Of a DNA stretch of 64,000 nt, positions 7,833-16,515 are shown piece by piece. Under the pieces are notes generated by a model that was not told the DNA's origin, searched no databases, and saw nothing but the letters and a program-made list of their open reading frames with translations. Position 1 is the first letter of the stretch; each line of letters starts with the position of its first letter. Source of the DNA: an uncultured Bacteroides sp. (GTDB lineage: Bacteria; Bacteroidota; Bacteroidia; Bacteroidales; Bacteroidaceae); contig CALADS010000010.1 of NCBI GenBank assembly GCA_937890825.1, forward strand, positions 1-64,000, read 5' to 3'. The position numbers and the translations under genes were made by a program.

Positions 7833-9377
7833 TTATTCAGCAGCGGCCCACTCACGAGCGCCTTGTTCTTTGAGGCGGGCGGTGAAAGCGGCGGCTTTCT
7901 CTTCGGCGATTTTCTCATCGGCCGGACTGGCATAGGCATGGCGATAGCCTTGTACTACATTCCACTGGCCGCGGGTGAAGTCGGGGAAAGCAACCGGAGC
8001 GCAATTGTGGTCCATGGAGAGGGTGCCGAGTTCGGCCAGACTGCACCATTCGGCCAGGTCGTATACGTCCATGTCGAGTGGAAGTCCGTTTTGCAGGCAG
8101 TATACCAAGCGGGCATCCATGATGAAGTCCATACCGCCATGGCCGCCTACTGCTTTGGCCAGTTCGCCGTATTTCTTCAGGATGGGATGGTAGTATTTAT
8201 CGACGAGGGCTTTTTCTTCGGCTGCCGGCAGGAAGCCGTGTGAATTCAGGTCGTCTACCTTGGGCTGCACACCAGAGGCCGTGAGTTGCTTGCCATCGAG
8301 TGCATAGCCGCTCACCGGGTATTTGTTGGCAAATCCTTTGGTTCCCGTGAGCTGGTAGAGGCGGTTATAGGGCTGAGGGGTCATGACGTTGTGCTGGATT
8401 TCGATGACTTTGCCGTTTTCGGTACGAATCAGGGTGGTGGTGTGGTCGCCGTTGCGGAAGCCGTTGCACACGGAATCGGTTCTTTCTTCTACCAGTTGCT
8501 TGCCTACTACCGACTTGGTGTCCATGGCTACCAGGGTCTTCATGCGGTCGCCCCGGTGAATGTTCAGGACTTGGGCCACGGGACCTAGTCCGTGGGTGGC
8601 GTATACATCGCCGCGGTGGCGCATATTGTAATCCAGGCGCCAGCCCAGCTTGTCGGCTTCACCGGCTTTCCAGTAATGGTCCCAGAAGGGAGAAAGGTCG
8701 TGGATGTAGGCTCCCTGGGCACGGATGATTTCTCCGAACACGCCTTGCTGGGCCATGTTCAAGGTGTTCATCTCGTACCAGTCGTAGCAGCAGTTTTCCA
8801 AAATCATGCAGTGCAGCTGTTTCTGCTCGCTCAGGTTGATGAGGTCCCAGCATTGCTGCAAGGTCATGGCGGAAGGTACCTCGATGGCTACGTGCTTGCC
8901 GTTCTTCAGGGCGCATTCGGCCACCGGGAAGTGATGGAGCCAGTCGGCCGCTACGTATACGAGGTCGATGTCTGGACGCTGACACAGGGCTTCATAGCCT
9001 TTCTCGCCCGAATAGATGGCTGCCCGGGGCATGGAGGCGTTCTTCAAATAGCGCTGGCATTTCTCGGCTCGCTCTGCCTCGTAATCGCACAGGGCTACTA
9101 CTTGGGTGCCGGGGATGTGGGTAAACCGGTCTACCGCATCGGGACCACGCATGCCTAATCCTACAAATCCTACACGTACCACTTCCAGCTTGGGAGCTGT
9201 CAGTGCCAACGCACTCTTTTGCCCAGCCGGACGTTCGGGCGATTCTACCACAATGGTTCCGTTATCCCAGGTCCAGCGGGTACCATATTCATTGATATGG
9301 GTCTCTGCCGCAGGCTGGGAAGAGCATGCACACAGCCATGCACACAAGCCCAATAGACATAGTTTCAAGTTTTTCAT
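7833..9377 (-). CDS. Gfo/Idh/MocA-family lipoprotein, probable GH109 alpha-N-acetylgalactosaminidase, 514 aa
   Basis: The N-terminus (MKNLKLCLLGLCAWLCACSSQ) is a lipoprotein signal, with lipidation likely at the second cysteine of CAC. A Rossmann nucleotide-binding motif follows near residue 70 (VGFVGLGMRGPDAVDRF). The region IPGTQVVALCDYEAERA, then EVPSAMTLQQCWDL and ILENCCYDWYEM, fits the GH109 branch of the Gfo/Idh/MocA superfamily, enzymes that use bound NAD in a redox-assisted cleavage of alpha-N-acetylgalactosaminides. Such Bacteroides proteins act at the cell surface or in the periplasm on host glycans. The family assignment is by recognition of these segments; substrate is inferred. 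It is transcribed alone, with its own terminator. Confidence 0.8.
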   Translation of the reverse strand: MKNLKLCLLGLCAWLCACSSQPAAETHINEYGTRWTWDNGTIVVESPERPAGQKSALALTAPKLEVVRVGFVGLGMRGPDAVDRFTHIPGTQVVALCDYEAERAEKCQRYLKNASMPRAAIYSGEKGYEALCQRPDIDLVYVAADWLHHFPVAECALKNGKHVAIEVPSAMTLQQCWDLINLSEQKQLHCMILENCCYDWYEMNTLNMAQQGVFGEIIRAQGAYIHDLSPFWDHYWKAGEADKLGWRLDYNMRHRGDVYATHGLGPVAQVLNIHRGDRMKTLVAMDTKSVVGKQLVEERTDSVCNGFRNGDHTTTLIRTENGKVIEIQHNVMTPQPYNRLYQLTGTKGFANKYPVSGYALDGKQLTASGVQPKVDDLNSHGFLPAAEEKALVDKYYHPILKKYGELAKAVGGHGGMDFIMDARLVYCLQNGLPLDMDVYDLAEWCSLAELGTLSMDHNCAPVAFPDFTRGQWNVVQGYRHAYASPADEKIAEEKAAAFTARLKEQGAREWAAAE

Positions 9378-9408
9378 ATTTAAGTAGTTTAAAAATAGAG
9401 AACGGTTT

Positions 9409-9416
9409 CAAAGATA
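9409..9416 (-). promoter_or_regulatory. -7 box for the GH109-like gene
   Basis: On the minus strand TATCTTTG matches TAnnTTTG exactly and lies 31 bases upstream of the start codon. No good -33 box is seen. Confidence 0.45.
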
Positions 9417-9489
9417 GTGTTATCCCTGCTAAGAAACACGAGAAGCGACTATTTTTCAACACTTTTTAAAGGAGAATGGCGGGTACCCG

Positions 9490-9520
9490 TTGATTATTCC
9501 AGGCTTTTATTGTAAGTTTG
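9490..9520 (+). promoter_or_regulatory. promoter of the YfhO-like gene; decides its start codon
   Basis: TAAGTTTG at 9513-9520 is a perfect -7 box with TTG 20 bases upstream (9490-9492). Transcription would begin near 9526, after the first in-frame ATG at 9518, so translation must start at 9551 or 9557. Confidence 0.6.
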
Positions 9521-9556
9521 CGCATTCTTTATAGATACAATGTAAACGATATGATA

Positions 9557-12058
9557 ATGAAAAAGCTATACCCGGATTTACTGGCCATACTGGCTTTTGT
9601 ACTGATTTCTTTTGCGTATTTCTTCCCGGCGGATGTGGAAGACCGCATGCTGTTTCAACATGATACGGAAGCTGGCGTGGGTGCCGGACAGGAGGCGGCT
9701 ACTTACCTGAAGGAAACGGGAGAACGGACGCGCTGGACCAACTCCATCTTCGGGGGAATGCCTACGTACCAGCTGACGCCTTCGTACGATTCTACACAGC
9801 CGCTGAGCTGGGCGCAGAAGGTGTACCGGCTGTTCTTGCCGGAGTATGTGTACCTGACGTTTATCCTGATGCTGGGGTTCTATATCTTGCTGCGGGTGTT
9901 CAACTTACCTGCCTGGTATGCGGCACTGGGGGGAATCATCTGGGCTTTTTCTTCGTACTTCTTTATCCTGATTTCGGCCGGACACCTCTGGAAGTTCATT
10001 ACGCTGGCGTATGTGCCGCCTACGATAGCGGGCATGGTGCTGACGTATCGGGGGAAATTACTGGCCGGGGGCTTGCTGACCACTTTCTTCGTGGCTTTGC
10101 AGATTAATTCCAACCACGTGCAGATGTCGTATTACTTCTTCTTTGCCATGCTGTTTATGGCAGGGGCGTATCTGGTGCAGGCGTGGAGAGAAAAGACCCT
10201 TCCGCAGTTCTGCAAGGCTACGGCGGTGTTGCTGATAGCCGGCTGCATCGGTATAGCTACCAACGTGTCTAATCTCTATCATACGTATACTTACAGCAAG
10301 GAGACTATGCGGGGAAAAAGCGAACTGGTGCAAACCGGTGAGGCTGCCAGACAATCGAGCAGCGGACTGGACCGTGACTACATCACGCAGTGGAGTTATG
10401 GCATCGGGGAGACGTGGACGCTACTGGTACCGAATTATAAGGGAGGGGCTTCGGCTCCGCTGGCTCAGAACGAAACGGCCATGCAGCAGGCCAACCCGAT
10501 GTATAGCGGACTGTATGGCAGCCTGACGCAGTATTTCGGCGACCAGCCCATGACGGCGGGTCCGGTGTATGTGGGGGCTTTCGTGCTGTTTCTCTTTGTC
10601 TTGGGCTGTTTCATCGTGAAAGGACCGCTGAAGGGGGCGCTGCTCGGGGCTACCCTCTTTTCCATCGTGCTGGCATGGGGCAAGAATTTCATGCCGCTGA
10701 CGGATTTCTTCATTGATTATGTGCCGATGTACAATAAGTTCCGTGCGGTGTCGTCGATTTTGGTCATTGCGGAATTTACCATTCCGCTGCTGGCTGTCTT
10801 GGCCTTGAAGCAGTTGCTGGATGAACCCGACTGCTGGAAAAAAGAGAAAAAGGCTGTGGGCATCAGTCTGCTGCTGACGGCTGGTGTGGCTTTCCTGCTG
10901 TGGGTGGCACCAGGGGCGCTGGGGTCTTCTTTCATTCCTGCTCAGGAGGCACAGATGCTGCAGCAGGCGGTGAACCAGCAGATGATTCCGGCCAATGAAT
11001 TGAACGGAATACTGGCCAACCTGAAAGAGATGCGCGAGGCTTTGGTGAGTGCCGATGCCGGACGAAGCCTGGGGATTATCCTGGGGGGATGTGCCTTGCT
11101 CTGGCTGGGTATGAGCGGGAAGCTGCGGACTGAGCTGACGGTGATGGGGATAGCGGTGCTCTGCCTGGTGGATATGTGGACGGTGAACAAACGTTACCTG
11201 AACGACGGGCAGTTTGTGCCCCGGTCTACTCAAACGACCACGTTCAACAAGACGCGGACGGATGAACTGATCTTACAGGATAAAGATTTGGATTACCGGG
11301 TGCTGAACTTTGCCAGCAATACGTTCAACGAAAATCATACGGCATACTGGCATAAGAATGTGGGAGGATATCATCCGGCTAAATTACGCCGCTACCAGGA
11401 AATGATAGAGCGCCACATCGCTCCGCAGATGCAGGCTGCTTACCAGGAAATAGCGCAGGCCAACGGCAGAATGGACAGCGTGGATGCGTCTAAATTCTGC
11501 ATACTGAACATGCTGAATACGAAATATTTTATCTTGCCGGCCGGGAAACAGGGGGAAACGGTACCGGTAGGTAATCCGTATGCGTATGGCAATGCGTGGT
11601 TCGTGGACCGCGTGAGCTATGTGGACAATGCCAACGAGGAAATAGAGAAGACCGGACAGGTGGTGCCAACCGAAACGGCGGTAGTGGACAAACGGTTCCG
11701 GGAGGTGCTGAAAGGGGCTACCGAACTGAAAAAAGACAGCCTGGCGGGTATCCGGCTGAAAGAGTATGCTCCCAACCGACTGGTGTATGAAACGGATAAT
11801 GCACAGGACGGAGTGGCCGTGTTCTCTGAAATTTATTATCCGGATGGATGGCAGGTGACCATCGATGGAAAACCGGCTGAATTAGGACGGGCCGACTACA
11901 TTCTGCGTGCGCTCTATGTGCCAGCAGGAAAACATACCGTGGAAATGCGATTCGACCCGCCAAGCTTGCACATAACGGAAGCAGTGGCGTATGGAGCACT
12001 GGCGCTGCTCATCATAGGATGCATGGTGCTGCTGTGGAAAGCAAAGAGAAAAAATTGA
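9557..12058 (+). CDS. YfhO-family multi-pass membrane protein, 833 aa
   Basis: A large integral membrane protein with about a dozen hydrophobic segments between residues 8 and 540, in the glycosyltransferase-C-like (PMT-related) style of the YfhO family, followed by a soluble C-terminal domain and a last membrane segment (YGALALLIIGCMVLLWK). An acidic loop after the first segment carries the DTEAG element (FQHDTEAG). YfhO proteins are thought to move or attach sugars from lipid carriers to wall or envelope polymers; the substrate here is unknown. The frame opens at 9518, but the promoter overlaps that codon, so the ATG at 9557 (MKKLYPDLL) or 9551 is used. It stands upstream of rbfA, which has its own promoter. 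Confidence 0.85.
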   Translation: MKKLYPDLLAILAFVLISFAYFFPADVEDRMLFQHDTEAGVGAGQEAATYLKETGERTRWTNSIFGGMPTYQLTPSYDSTQPLSWAQKVYRLFLPEYVYLTFILMLGFYILLRVFNLPAWYAALGGIIWAFSSYFFILISAGHLWKFITLAYVPPTIAGMVLTYRGKLLAGGLLTTFFVALQINSNHVQMSYYFFFAMLFMAGAYLVQAWREKTLPQFCKATAVLLIAGCIGIATNVSNLYHTYTYSKETMRGKSELVQTGEAARQSSSGLDRDYITQWSYGIGETWTLLVPNYKGGASAPLAQNETAMQQANPMYSGLYGSLTQYFGDQPMTAGPVYVGAFVLFLFVLGCFIVKGPLKGALLGATLFSIVLAWGKNFMPLTDFFIDYVPMYNKFRAVSSILVIAEFTIPLLAVLALKQLLDEPDCWKKEKKAVGISLLLTAGVAFLLWVAPGALGSSFIPAQEAQMLQQAVNQQMIPANELNGILANLKEMREALVSADAGRSLGIILGGCALLWLGMSGKLRTELTVMGIAVLCLVDMWTVNKRYLNDGQFVPRSTQTTTFNKTRTDELILQDKDLDYRVLNFASNTFNENHTAYWHKNVGGYHPAKLRRYQEMIERHIAPQMQAAYQEIAQANGRMDSVDASKFCILNMLNTKYFILPAGKQGETVPVGNPYAYGNAWFVDRVSYVDNANEEIEKTGQVVPTETAVVDKRFREVLKGATELKKDSLAGIRLKEYAPNRLVYETDNAQDGVAVFSEIYYPDGWQVTIDGKPAELGRADYILRALYVPAGKHTVEMRFDPPSLHITEAVAYGALALLIIGCMVLLWKAKRKN

Positions 12059-12085
12059 TAATTTCAGCGTTTTTCCGTATTTTTG
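12055..12085 (+). promoter_or_regulatory. promoter of rbfA
   Basis: TATTTTTG at 12078-12085 with TTG exactly 20 bases upstream (12055-12057), overlapping the end of the preceding gene. Leader about 25 bases. Confidence 0.6.
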
Positions 12086-12114
12086 TTCCCAAATCATTAA
12101 AATCATAGAAAAGA

Positions 12115-12450
12115 ATGGAGACAACTCGTCAGAATAAAATAGCTCGCCTCATTCAGAAAGAACTGGGCGATATCTTCTTGTTACAGACCAAAGCTACGCA
12201 CGGTGTATTGGTATCGGTGAGTGCAGTACGCATCAGTCCTGATATGAGCATTGCTCGTGCGTATCTGAGCATCTTCCCCTCGGAAAAGGCGGAGGAAATT
12301 ATCCGGAATATCAACGAAAATGCCAAATCAATCCGCTATGAACTGGGCACACGGGTACGCCACCAACTGCGTATCATCCCGGAACTGAAATTCTTTGTAG
12401 ATGATTCATTGGACTACTTGGAACGTATCGATGAATTGCTGAAAGAGTGA
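12115..12450 (+). CDS. rbfA: 30S ribosome-binding factor RbfA, 111 aa
   Basis: RbfA binds the small ribosomal subunit during late maturation of 16S rRNA 5' end and is needed at low temperature. The sequence has the KH-like family pattern: RQNKIARLIQKELGDIF at the start, VSAVRISPDMSIARAYLSIF in the middle, and RIIPELKFFVDDSLDY near the end. Length is normal. It overlaps the next gene by four bases (GTGA), which indicates translational coupling. Confidence 0.97.
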   Translation: METTRQNKIARLIQKELGDIFLLQTKATHGVLVSVSAVRISPDMSIARAYLSIFPSEKAEEIIRNINENAKSIRYELGTRVRHQLRIIPELKFFVDDSLDYLERIDELLKE

Positions 12451-13691
12451 ACCTGTCGTTCTACATAGCCCGGCGTTATCTCTTCTCGAAAAAGAAGCAC
12501 AATGCCATCAATATTATATCGGGTGTATCGGTGTGTGGCGTTGCCCTGGCTACGCTGGCACTGGTGTGCACCCTTTCTGTGTTCAACGGATTTCAGAACA
12601 TGGTGGCCAGTTTCTTTACGGCTTTCGATCCGGAACTGAAGATTACTGTGAATCAGGGAAAGGTGTTCCTGCCGCAGGATTCACTCATACAGGAGGTACG
12701 GAAATTCCCGGAAATTGAGGTGTGGAGCGAGACACTGGAAGAGAATGCGGTGGTGCAATACAAGAAACGGCAGACAATGGCGGTCATCAAAGGGGTGGAG
12801 GATAACTTCAGGCAACTGACCGAGATAGACAGCCTGCTCTATGGGGCGGGTACTTTTCTGCTGAAAGATGCGCAGGTGAACTATGGTATTCTGGGGGCAG
12901 AGCTGGTGTCGGAACTAGGCACCGGACTGCAATTCGTAGACCCTCTGCGGGTGTATGCACCCAAAAGGCATACCAAGGTGAACCTGGCCAACCCGGCAGC
13001 GGCCTTTAATCAAGGGTATCTTTATTCACCGGGGGCGGTGTTCGTGGTGAATCAGCAGAAATATGATGCGCACTATATATTGGCTCCGCTCAGCTTTGCC
13101 CGACAGTTGTTTGGCTATAACCAGGAGGTGTCTGCCATCGAGATTAAACTTAAGAAGGGTACCGACATTGCTGCTACGGAAAAGAAAATGGCGCAGGTGC
13201 TGGGAGACGGGTTTAAAGTGGAAAATCAGTATGAGCAGCAGGCGGATGTGTTTCGCATCATGGAAATAGAGAAACTGATTTCTTACTTGTTTCTGACATT
13301 TATCCTGGGAATAGCCTGCTTCAATGTGATTGGCTCGCTCTCTATGCTGATTCTGGACAAGAAAGAGAATACGGAAACGCTTCGGAACTTGGGAGCAGAC
13401 GATAGGATGATTACGCGTATCTTCTTGTTGGAGGGACGGATGATTTCTTTACTGGGAGCTACGATAGGTATTGTGGGAGGGGTGTCGCTCTGTCTGCTGC
13501 AACAACATTTTGGATTCATTACGCTGGGAGGCGGAAACGGGGCATTTGTAGTAGATGCCTATCCGGTGAGCATTCAGCTGACCGACCTTGTAGTAGTATT
13601 CGTCACGGTAATAGCCGTGGGATTTCTCTCGGTATGGTATCCGGTAAGGTATCTGAGCCGAAAAATCTTACAGACACCTTCCAGAAACTAA
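12447..13691 (+). CDS. LolC/LolE-type ABC transporter permease (FtsX domain), 414 aa
   Basis: Starts with GTG at 12447, inside the last codons of rbfA. The N-terminal segment (SFYIARRYLFSKKKHNAINIISG) and a first membrane helix (VALATLALVCTLSVFNGF) are typical of lipoprotein-releasing permeases; a periplasmic MacB-like domain follows, then three C-terminal membrane helices of the FtsX domain (residues about 275-405, LISYLFLTFILGIACFNVIGSLSML). Such permeases work with a LolD-type ATPase to release lipoproteins from the inner membrane, but no ATPase gene is adjacent, so the partner must be elsewhere. It ends three bases from the convergent methyltransferase gene. Confidence 0.9.
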   Translation: MNLSFYIARRYLFSKKKHNAINIISGVSVCGVALATLALVCTLSVFNGFQNMVASFFTAFDPELKITVNQGKVFLPQDSLIQEVRKFPEIEVWSETLEENAVVQYKKRQTMAVIKGVEDNFRQLTEIDSLLYGAGTFLLKDAQVNYGILGAELVSELGTGLQFVDPLRVYAPKRHTKVNLANPAAAFNQGYLYSPGAVFVVNQQKYDAHYILAPLSFARQLFGYNQEVSAIEIKLKKGTDIAATEKKMAQVLGDGFKVENQYEQQADVFRIMEIEKLISYLFLTFILGIACFNVIGSLSMLILDKKENTETLRNLGADDRMITRIFLLEGRMISLLGATIGIVGGVSLCLLQQHFGFITLGGGNGAFVVDAYPVSIQLTDLVVVFVTVIAVGFLSVWYPVRYLSRKILQTPSRN

Positions 13692-13694
13692 GCA

Positions 13695-14327
13695 TCAGTT
13701 TTTCTTACGGATAATGGTCAGCCCGTCGCGCAAAGGAAGGATGACTTTCTCTACGCGCTGATCGGCTGCAACGAAATCATTGAATGCCTTGATACGAATG
13801 GTTTGCAAGTCGGAAGCATGGGGGTGTTCTTCCAGCACATGCCCGTCCCAAAGGGTATTGTCGGCTATGATGTATCCTCCCGGGGAAAGACGCGGCAGAA
13901 TCAGTTCGTAATAATCCAGGTACTTACGTTTATCACCGTCGATAAATGCCAAATCAAATTGCTGACTCATCTGAGGCACCAGTTCTAAGGCATCTCCTAT
14001 ATAAAACTTAATCTTATCGGCATAGGGCGACCGCTCCAGCCAGGGACGGGTGAACTCCTCTTGCTCGTCGTTGATTTCAATGGTATGCAACTGGGCTCCT
14101 TCGGGCAGGCCTTCTGCCATACAAAGTGCGGAATAACCGCTATAGGTACCGATTTCCAGCACCTGCATCGGACGAATCATCCGCACAAACATTTTCAGCA
14201 TACGGCCCTGCAAATGTCCGGAAGCCATGCGCGGATAAAGTAATTTGAGGTGGGTGTCGCGGTATAAGGCATGCAGATAATCGCCTTCTTCATCGATATG
14301 CTGCAGGATATATTCATCTATCGTCAT
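13695..14327 (-). CDS. SAM-dependent O-methyltransferase, 210 aa
   Basis: A catechol-O-methyltransferase-like class I methyltransferase (methyltransf_3 type). Motif I is VLEIGTYSGYSALCMAEGLP (about residues 55-74), acidic motif II is LHTIEINDEQ, and the metal-binding region is LAFIDGDKRKYLDYYE with a following IIADNTLWDG. These match the divalent-cation-dependent family. The physiological acceptor is unknown; related bacterial enzymes act on catechols or on tRNA (TrmR), so a tRNA target is also possible. It is separated from pyk by a terminator and converges on the permease gene with a 3-base gap. Confidence 0.9.
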   Translation of the reverse strand: MTIDEYILQHIDEEGDYLHALYRDTHLKLLYPRMASGHLQGRMLKMFVRMIRPMQVLEIGTYSGYSALCMAEGLPEGAQLHTIEINDEQEEFTRPWLERSPYADKIKFYIGDALELVPQMSQQFDLAFIDGDKRKYLDYYELILPRLSPGGYIIADNTLWDGHVLEEHPHASDLQTIRIKAFNDFVAADQRVEKVILPLRDGLTIIRKKN

Positions 14328-14379
14328 AAGAACAGGGTATTAAAATACAAGAATAGGAAAAGTTAGCGCAAGTATGGAT

Positions 14380-14432
14380 GAAAAAAATGAGCGTGTGCCA
14401 ATGGTTTATTCCCTTGCTATGCACACGCTCAT
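14380..14432 (-). terminator. terminator of the aroQ-pyk transcript
   Basis: On the minus strand ATGAGCGTGTGC (14432-14421) pairs with GCACACGCTCAT (14398-14387), followed by TTTTTTT. A perfect 12-bp stem. Confidence 0.9.
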
Positions 14433-14481
14433 GGTATAAGGACAGCTAGCTTACGCTACTATACATTATTATATATGTCTA

Positions 14482-15942
14482 TTAAAGATAGCGGTTGCTA
14501 TTGGGCAATACGGTAGTATCGGCGTTGGCCAATGCATCTTCTACTACATTGATTTCCAAGAAGGAGGTCTGTGTACCTGCCTTACCACTGCTCAGATAGC
14601 CTACCATATCAGTGGGCTGCAGACGGCCTTCGCTTACCAGACGACGCAAAGCCGCAAAATAGTATTCCTGACCGTTGGCCAACTCGGGCATGTAGATGGC
14701 TTCTACACCGTAAGAAAGGGCCAGGTGACGCATGGTCTTTTCTTTATAGCAGATGGCCAATACCGGGAACTTACCACGGAAGGCAGCCAGGTTACGAGCT
14801 GTACGTCCGCTATAGCTGTCGGTAATGATGGCACGGATTTTCAATTTGGTAGTGGCCTTCACTGCTTGCTTGGCCAGGAAGGCAGTGACATCGTTGCTGT
14901 CTTCATCCAGAGGAATACGGATGTCATTATCAGCCAGCTTATCTTTTTCTGCCTGAGCAGCAATCTTGGCCATGGTCTTCACAGCTTCTACCGGGTATTT
15001 TCCATAAGCTGTTTCACCGCTAAGCATCAGGGCATCTGTGCGGTAATAGATAGCGTTGGCAATATCGGTAACCTCGGCACGGGTAGGACGAGGATTATTG
15101 ATCATGGTGTGCAGCATCTGGGTAGCTACGATAACCGGCTTCTTGGCTAAAATACATTTACGAATCAGTACGCGCTGAATGCCCGGAATACGTTCCTGTG
15201 CTACTTCGATACCCAAGTCGCCACGAGCCACCATCACACCATCAGCCACTTCCAGAATCTCATCGATGTTATCTACACCTTCCTGATTCTCGATCTTGGC
15301 AATGATACGGATGTCGCTGTTGTGCTCGTCCAGAATAGCCTTGATATCCAAAATATCTTGCTTGCTGCGCACAAAGGAATGGGCTATGAAATCAATGTCT
15401 TTCTCTATTGCATAAAGTATGTTATTACGGTCTTTCTCGGTGAGTGAAGGCAGGTTGATGCGAACACCCGGCACATTGACACTTTTACGGTTGCCCAAAG
15501 TAGCCTCATTCTGTGCCTCACAAATCAGACAGTTCTCGTGCTTTTCTACAACCGTCAGTTCCAAATCGCCGTCATCAATCAAAATATGACCGCCTACGCT
15601 GAGGTCTTGCACAAAATTAGCATAAGATACGGCAATGCACTCACGGGTAGTAAGTTGGTCTGGATTACCTACAACCTTTACCCGGTCGCCAACCTGGAAA
15701 GGTATGGGATCTCCGGCAAGGGATGTTGTACGCACTTCAGGACCTTTAGTATCCATCAGGATGGCTATGCGGTTAGAGACTTGACGCACATTACCGATTA
15801 AACGCTCAAAACCTTCTCGATTGGCATGAGCTGTATTCATACGCACCACATTCACACCGGCTTCATACAACTGCTTGATAAAGTCTACGTCACAACGCAG
15901 GTCGGAGACCGTAGCTACAATTTTTGTCTGCTTTAATAACAT
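14482..15942 (-). CDS. pyk: pyruvate kinase, 486 aa
   Basis: Converts phosphoenolpyruvate and ADP to pyruvate and ATP at the end of glycolysis. Seen: TKIVATVSDLRCD and VNVVRMNTAHAN at the N-terminus, MDTKGPEVRTT, the conserved FIAHSFVRSKQD, the active-site lysine region IIAKIENQEGVDN, MVARGDLGIEV, and TQMLHTMINNPRPTRAEVTDIANA. The C-terminal regulatory domain is complete. It lies ten bases after aroQ on the same strand, so the two are cotranscribed and closed by the terminator at 14380-14432. Confidence 0.97.
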   Translation of the reverse strand: MLLKQTKIVATVSDLRCDVDFIKQLYEAGVNVVRMNTAHANREGFERLIGNVRQVSNRIAILMDTKGPEVRTTSLAGDPIPFQVGDRVKVVGNPDQLTTRECIAVSYANFVQDLSVGGHILIDDGDLELTVVEKHENCLICEAQNEATLGNRKSVNVPGVRINLPSLTEKDRNNILYAIEKDIDFIAHSFVRSKQDILDIKAILDEHNSDIRIIAKIENQEGVDNIDEILEVADGVMVARGDLGIEVAQERIPGIQRVLIRKCILAKKPVIVATQMLHTMINNPRPTRAEVTDIANAIYYRTDALMLSGETAYGKYPVEAVKTMAKIAAQAEKDKLADNDIRIPLDEDSNDVTAFLAKQAVKATTKLKIRAIITDSYSGRTARNLAAFRGKFPVLAICYKEKTMRHLALSYGVEAIYMPELANGQEYYFAALRRLVSEGRLQPTDMVGYLSSGKAGTQTSFLEINVVEDALANADTTVLPNSNRYL

Positions 15943-15952
15943 AATCTTATAC

Positions 15953-16381
15953 TTATATTAATGATTGACTGATAAATGATTCCAATGCCAAACGATAAGA
16001 GTCTAATCCAAAGCCCACAATAACACCGCGACAAGCGCAGGATATCATCGAAACATGACGGAAAGATTCGCGAGTGTGTACATTGGAGATGTGTACCTCT
16101 ACTACAGGAGCGGTAACTGCGCGGATAGCATCCTGCAAGGCTATGGATGTGTGCGTATAAGCACCAGCATTCAAGATAATGCCATCGGCCTCGAAACCTA
16201 CCTGATGAATCTGATTGATCAGCTCGCCTTCGATGTTAGACTGGAAATAGGCGATTTCTATCATCGGATAATGTGCACGGAGTTTGGCAAGATAATCTTC
16301 AAAAGAAACAGAACCGTAGATAGAAGGTTCACGCTTCCCCAAAAGATTGATGTTCGGGCCATTTATTATCTGTATCTTCAT
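15953..16381 (-). CDS. aroQ: type II 3-dehydroquinate dehydratase AroQ, 142 aa
   Basis: Third step of the shikimate pathway. The sequence begins IQIINGPNINLLGKREPSIYG, which holds the conserved Asn and the lid Arg, followed by the active-site tyrosine, the FQSNIEGELINQIH segment, ILNAGAYTHTSIALQDA, and the catalytic histidine in VHISNVHTRESFRH. Length fits the dodecameric type II enzymes. First gene of the aroQ-pyk transcript; its leader probably overlaps, in antisense, the leader of xerD. Confidence 0.97.
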   Translation of the reverse strand: MKIQIINGPNINLLGKREPSIYGSVSFEDYLAKLRAHYPMIEIAYFQSNIEGELINQIHQVGFEADGIILNAGAYTHTSIALQDAIRAVTAPVVEVHISNVHTRESFRHVSMISCACRGVIVGFGLDSYRLALESFISQSLI

Positions 16382-16395
16382 AACACTTTTTTTGT

Positions 16396-16403
16396 TACCT
16401 TTG
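16396..16403 (+). promoter_or_regulatory. -7 box for xerD
   Basis: TACCTTTG, an exact TAnnTTTG match, would start xerD transcription near 16410, about 105 bases ahead of its ATG. The -33 position is poor. It forms part of an inverted repeat with 16498-16506. Confidence 0.45.
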
Positions 16404-16431
16404 TACCCACGTAGAATCTGGAGACTTCAGC

Positions 16432-16459
16432 GCTGCACCGACAGAATAAGATGTGCAGC
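16432..16459. repeat. inverted repeat in the aroQ/xerD leader
   Basis: GCTGCAC (16432-16438) and GTGCAGC (16453-16459) form a 7-bp stem with a 14-base loop. The hairpin would be present in the leader RNA of either gene. No T-run follows on either strand. Confidence 0.55.
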
Positions 16460-16497
16460 AGCTAAAAGGCGGACAGCTTCTTCGTTCATTCTGAGTG

Positions 16498-16505
16498 CAA
16501 AGGTA
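16498..16505 (-). promoter_or_regulatory. -7 box for aroQ-pyk
   Basis: On the minus strand TACCTTTG matches the -7 consensus exactly, placing the aroQ start near 16492 with a leader of about 110 bases. No clear -33 box. Confidence 0.45.
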
Positions 16506-16515
16506 AAAAAAAGAA

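Noticed and set aside
14455..14490. AT-rich palindrome-like stretch after pyk as a dif site
   Set aside because: I could not match it to a dif consensus with two 11-base arms; kept only as a place to search.
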